A stretch of DNA of 63,214 bases from an uncultured Vampirovibrio sp. GTDB taxonomy: Bacteria > Cyanobacteriota > Vampirovibrionia > Gastranaerophilales > Gastranaerophilaceae. Below are positions 61,007-63,214 of this stretch, piece after piece (position 1 is the stretch's first letter; each line of letters begins with the position of its first letter). The stretch lies in the NCBI GenBank assembly GCA_910583725.1, contig CAJTXZ010000018.1, positions 1-63,214 of the forward strand. Direction: 5' to 3'. Below the pieces are notes generated by a model, which saw nothing but the letters and a program-made list of their open reading frames with translations, did not search any database and was not told where the DNA came from. The position numbers and the translations under genes are program-made.

Positions 61007-61289
61007 AAATAAAACTCCTCTTTTATATCATTCTAAGACTTAAGTGCCTTGTTATTACAAGTTAAAAATAATAATACTATCCATCGAGAATAAAATATAT
61101 CTCCAATTGTTCTAAACCAAAAGCTTGTAATTATTTTGAAGATATATCAGCAGCAAAGAAGCTTTACCAAGCTGTTTTATTATTTTATAACAAACAAAAA
61201 TTAACGCAATGTTTTGTCTTAGTTCATAACATATTAGACTAAGCAATATTTTTTAATCATATTATTGCAATACTCCATAGGTGCTATGA
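61007..61289. other. Intergenic region with a short unassigned open fragment
   Basis: No intact gene. An open fragment on the plus strand (about 61075-61231) reads ...CNYFEDISAAKKLYQAVLLF... and stops before the recombinase remnant. It may be an older piece of the same mobile element, but I cannot match it to a domain. The rest is AT-rich. Confidence 0.35.
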
Positions 61290-61599
61290 AAATTTAAGAG
61301 ATTATTAAAACTTAACGGTTTTGAAGAAGATTATTGCAGAGTTTATGATTTAAGAGGACAATATGTTGATATAATGCGTTATTGCAGTGTTTCAACCGAA
61401 TATATAACGCGTGAAGTAGGGCATAGCAGTACATCAACGACATCAAAAAGTTTATACACAAATACTTCAAGAGGTAAATATTGAAGCAAATAAAAGGATG
61501 GATTTTATGAAATATATAACAAAATTGCTTATTAAACTTAAAAACCATTTTAAAATTAAATTTTTTATTTTGTTAGCATTTTTGTTAGCATTCTGTTAA
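61290..61599 (+). pseudogene. Frameshifted C-terminal remnant of a tyrosine recombinase (integrase)
   Basis: No start codon is present. The first frame gives CRVYDLRGQYVDIMR (the Arg box, normally HxLR), YITREVGHSST (the G-H-S/T box) and SLYT with the nucleophile Tyr position; this is the C-terminal catalytic part of a phage integrase. Near 61470 the frame shifts, and the other frame continues EVNIEANKRMDFM, as an integrase tail would, then a hydrophobic segment to the stop at 61597-61599. The N-terminal arm-binding and core domains are missing. It lies just outside the tRNA-Glu scar, so it looks like debris of an earlier element. Confidence 0.7.
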
Positions 61600-61629
61600 A
61601 AATCGGTTATTCTTAAAATAAGATAAAAA

Positions 61630-61654
61630 ATATCAGGGCTCTAAACCCTGATAT
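61630..61654 (-). terminator. Terminator of the former tRNA-Glu gene
   Basis: On the minus strand ATATCAGGG / CCCTGATAT form a 9-bp stem with a 7-base loop followed by TTTTTTATC. It is positioned as the natural terminator just downstream of the tRNA-Glu 3' end. Confidence 0.75.
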
Positions 61655-61672
61655 ATCTTTAAATTTTTTATA

Positions 61673-61716
61673 TACCCCCAAGGGAATTCGAATCCCTGTC
61701 TACACCGTGAAAGGGG
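61673..61716 (-). other. 3' half of a tRNA-Glu(UUC) gene, probable integration attachment site
   Basis: On the minus strand the sequence runs from anticodon loop CTTTCAC (anticodon TTC) through stem GGTGT, variable AGAC, T-arm AGGGA-TTCGAAT-TCCCT and acceptor 3' strand TGGGGGT plus discriminator A; CCA is not encoded. The 5' anticodon stem that should read ACACC is absent, and no D-arm or 5' acceptor precedes it. Integrases often use the tRNA anticodon- or T-loop to 3' end as attachment core, leaving exactly this. The intact tRNA should lie at the other junction, beyond the window's right edge. Confidence 0.75.
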
Positions 61717-61719
61717 TTT

Positions 61720-61780
61720 CTGGAGCGTTTTAACAGATTTTATAATTTTAACTATGTTATTAAATCTAGTAAAACTCCAG
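61720..61780. repeat. Imperfect inverted repeat just inside the element
   Basis: CTGGAG-CG-TTTTA-AC-AGATTT...ATAA (61720-61745) pairs with TTAT-TAAATCT-AGTAAAA-CTCCAG (61757-61780). TTTTTCACTTTTT follows on the plus strand. It could be an element terminator or recombinase/excisionase binding arms next to the attachment site. Confidence 0.5.
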
Positions 61781-62008
61781 TTTTTCACTTTTTATTACCT
61801 TTGCAAACTTAACTAAGTTAATTAAATTTGTGAGCGTTTTGTGAGCATTTTTATTAAAATTTTCAAGCTACAAACTTTGCTAAGATGCCTACAAGTATTG
61901 CATAATCAAATCTAATAGTCAATAGTATGTCGTATCAAGTAATATGTTATGAACGATACTTAATTTGTCTGCATACATTCTTTCATAGGAATCCAACTGG
62001 AGGCAAAC

Positions 62009-62584
62009 ATGAAAGAAAGTATTTTTATAAACTTAGGTGCAAGCAATCACGCTAAAAAAGGCAATAGAGAAGAAAACGATTATTATGCAACTGAACCCAT
62101 TGCAGGTCATTTATTGTTAGAGGTTGAACCAGATTTAAGTAATATCTGGGAATGCGCTTGTGGTGAGGGGCATTTAGCGCAAGTTTTTGATGAGGCAGGA
62201 AAATTAGGAAAAGCTACCGATTTAATAAATAGAGGATATGGAGCTGTTGAAGATTTTTTAATTAATACAGAACCATATCACAATGGGGATATTGTTACAA
62301 ATCCACCGTATAAGCATGCTCAAGCGTTCGTAGAAAATGCACTTGAAAGAGTTGATACAGGTAGATATGTTTGTATGTTTTTAAGGGTTTTATTCCTTGA
62401 AAGTCAAAGCAGGAAGAAATTATTTACAACTCAACCACCTAAAACAGTTTATGTTTCAAGCAGTCGTATTAATTGTGCCAAGAATGGGGATTTTGCAACC
62501 TATGATTCAAGTGCTGTCGCCTATGCGTGGTTTGTATGGCAAAAAGGATATAAGGGGGAAACAATAGTAAAATGGATAAACTAG
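62009..62584 (+). CDS. Phage-like DNA N6-adenine methyltransferase-type protein
   Basis: The 191-residue protein has a class I methyltransferase-like core: IWECACGEGHLAQVFDEAG (motif I, SAM binding; ExCxGxGxL) and DIVTNPPYKHAQAFVENAL (motif IV, NPPY, adenine-N6 type). It lacks a recognisable target-recognition domain and is short, as in phage-encoded methyltransferases. AACTGGAGGCAAAC is a strong ribosome site. It is the first gene inside the putative element. Activity depends on confirmation of the fold. Confidence 0.8.
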   Translation: MKESIFINLGASNHAKKGNREENDYYATEPIAGHLLLEVEPDLSNIWECACGEGHLAQVFDEAGKLGKATDLINRGYGAVEDFLINTEPYHNGDIVTNPPYKHAQAFVENALERVDTGRYVCMFLRVLFLESQSRKKLFTTQPPKTVYVSSSRINCAKNGDFATYDSSAVAYAWFVWQKGYKGETIVKWIN

Positions 62585-62685
62585 ACTTAATTAAGGCAAC
62601 GATAGAAGTCGGGTTTTGGTGTTACCTGATACCCTGCGCAATCACGACTATAATATATGATATTTTAATGTGCTTGCCACATTAA
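62572..62685 (+). CDS. Small overlapping membrane protein (37 residues)
   Basis: Starts at an ATG 13 bases before the end of the methyltransferase gene, in another frame, so translation would be coupled. The peptide has one hydrophobic segment, EVGFWCYLIPCAITTIIYDI, flanked by a charged N-terminus and a short tail. Small overlapping membrane peptides are common in phages. It is supported by position only, with no ribosome site of its own close by. Confidence 0.45.
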   Translation: MDKLDLIKATIEVGFWCYLIPCAITTIIYDILMCLPH

Positions 62686-62774
62686 AACCGAAACGGTGCA
62701 TTGCTTTCAAAAACTTCAATTTAAAAATCTGCCCTTTAAAAAAACGAAATTGGGAATTTTTAATTTTTGTTCTA

Positions 62775-63020
62775 TCAGTCTTTTTTAACAAATCTTAACT
62801 CATAGCCAAAAAGTTCTGCAATATCCATTAGCTCCGTAACTTTAAATGACCCTCTAGCCATTTTATTTAAAATATTTGATACGGATGCCGAGCGACCATA
62901 GTGTTCATTTAAGAGTTTAGCAAGCCTATATATAGAAGTATTATTTTGCTGTAAAAAGTCTTTTATAAGGCTTCTAAGCTGTTCTTTTTGCGGTTCTTTT
63001 GCGTTATATATATCTGTCAT
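62775..63020 (-). CDS. XRE/Cro-like phage repressor
   Basis: The 81-residue protein has an HTH: FLQQNNTSIYRLAKLLNEHY followed by GRSASVSNILNKMARGSFKV (recognition helix) and DIAELFGYELRFV. It resembles small Cro/C2-type repressors. GAGGTGATATT precedes the ATG. It is divergent from the gene starting at 63176, with operator-like direct repeats between, as in phage immunity regions. Confidence 0.8.
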   Translation of the reverse strand: MTDIYNAKEPQKEQLRSLIKDFLQQNNTSIYRLAKLLNEHYGRSASVSNILNKMARGSFKVTELMDIAELFGYELRFVKKD

Positions 63021-63044
63021 AATATCACCTCATTTTTAGTATAA

Positions 63045-63094
63045 CACTATTTTGTAATATATCACTTTTTTGTAAATATTTGTGTCGAAACACA
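63045..63094. promoter_or_regulatory. Tandem operator-like repeats upstream of the phage repressor
   Basis: CACTATTTTGTAATATAT (63045-63062) and CACTTTTTTGTAAATATT (63063-63080) are head-to-tail 18-bp near-repeats, followed by a TGTGT-CGAA-ACACA inverted repeat (63081-63094). Repressor operators are the natural reading; unproven. Confidence 0.5.
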
Positions 63095-63175
63095 CCTTGA
63101 CCCCTTGCAATTCATGGAATAGTGATACATCATGAAAGAGTGATAGGCAATAAATAAATGAAAGGACAAAACATT

Positions 63176-63214
63176 ATGGCAACACAAGTTATTACAACAA
63201 ATTTAAACCTTGAA
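63176..63214 (+). CDS. Start of a phage-element gene, truncated by the window edge
   Basis: ATG at 63176 preceded by AAAGGACAAAACATT (ribosome site AAAGGA). Only 13 codons are visible (MATQVITTNLNLE). No family can be assigned. It is divergent from the XRE repressor and probably the first gene of the element's early operon. Confidence 0.5.
   Translation, partial: MATQVITTNLNLE

Noticed and set aside
61312..61548. Minus-strand 78-codon frame over the integrase remnant
   Set aside because: Composition is low-complexity, with no ribosome site; the plus-strand recombinase motifs are clear.

Overview
The window is AT-rich, gene-dense bacterial chromosome. Genes sit on both strands in short operons, and the last ~1.5 kb enters an integrated element. 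My best guess at the source is an uncultured gut bacterium of the non-photosynthetic cyanobacterial sister class Vampirovibrionia/Melainabacteria (Candidatus Gastranaerophilales). This is inference from prepilin leaders of the KxAFTLAE type, several asparagine/glutamine-rich orphan membrane proteins, an N-terminal SLH-repeat surface protein, and a membrane pyrophosphatase beside EtfAB in a fermentative-looking gene set. No rRNA or intact tRNA is present to confirm it.

Left part (1-10.3 kb): the 3'-truncated gene of a giant glycine-rich prepilin-like protein, an XRE regulator, fabI, an unidentified structured element, a LOG-family gene, and ilvD. Upstream of ilvD is an unannotated 25-codon reading frame packed with Leu/Ile/Val codons and flanked by hairpins. 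It looks like a branched-chain amino-acid leader peptide. An AbrB-like regulator, a small protein, glmU, prs and a family-4 uracil-DNA glycosylase follow.

Middle (10.6-35.5 kb): a 1530-residue cytoplasmic coiled-coil protein with 21 uninterrupted 11-residue repeats; gpsA; a SpoU-type RNA methyltransferase, M24 peptidase, YjbQ and K+-dependent-type H+/Na+ pyrophosphatase run; a solute-binding lipoprotein divergent from a YitT protein across only 22 bp; a DnaJ-like protein with half a zinc finger; etfBA; orphan membrane proteins; a pseudopilin; miaA; and two tandem thymidylate-kinase-like genes without the usual TREPGGT loop.

Right part (35.5-61 kb): two HxlR regulators, each divergent from an enzyme gene and sharing a near-identical 25-bp element; MCE/MlaD, cobO, radical SAM, AI-2E transporter, lysA, the c-di-AMP cyclase gene cdaA, cytidine deaminase and gcvH; an operon of MetE-like methyltransferase, CooC/MinD-like ATPase, folD and alr; GT9, SLH protein, GH13-like enzyme, trpS and a large TPR protein.

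End (61-63.2 kb): a frameshifted tyrosine-recombinase remnant, then the 3' half of a tRNA-Glu(UUC) gene with its terminator (a probable attachment site), and beyond it phage-like genes: an adenine-methyltransferase-like NPPY protein, an overlapping small membrane protein, an XRE repressor with tandem operators, and the start of another gene.

The observations I rate most worth testing are the ilvD leader, the hendecad protein, the paired HxlR operators, the tandem kinase-like genes, the MetE-like/CooC-like/FolD operon, and the tRNA-Glu integration scar. I saw no CRISPR array, rRNA or complete insertion sequence.
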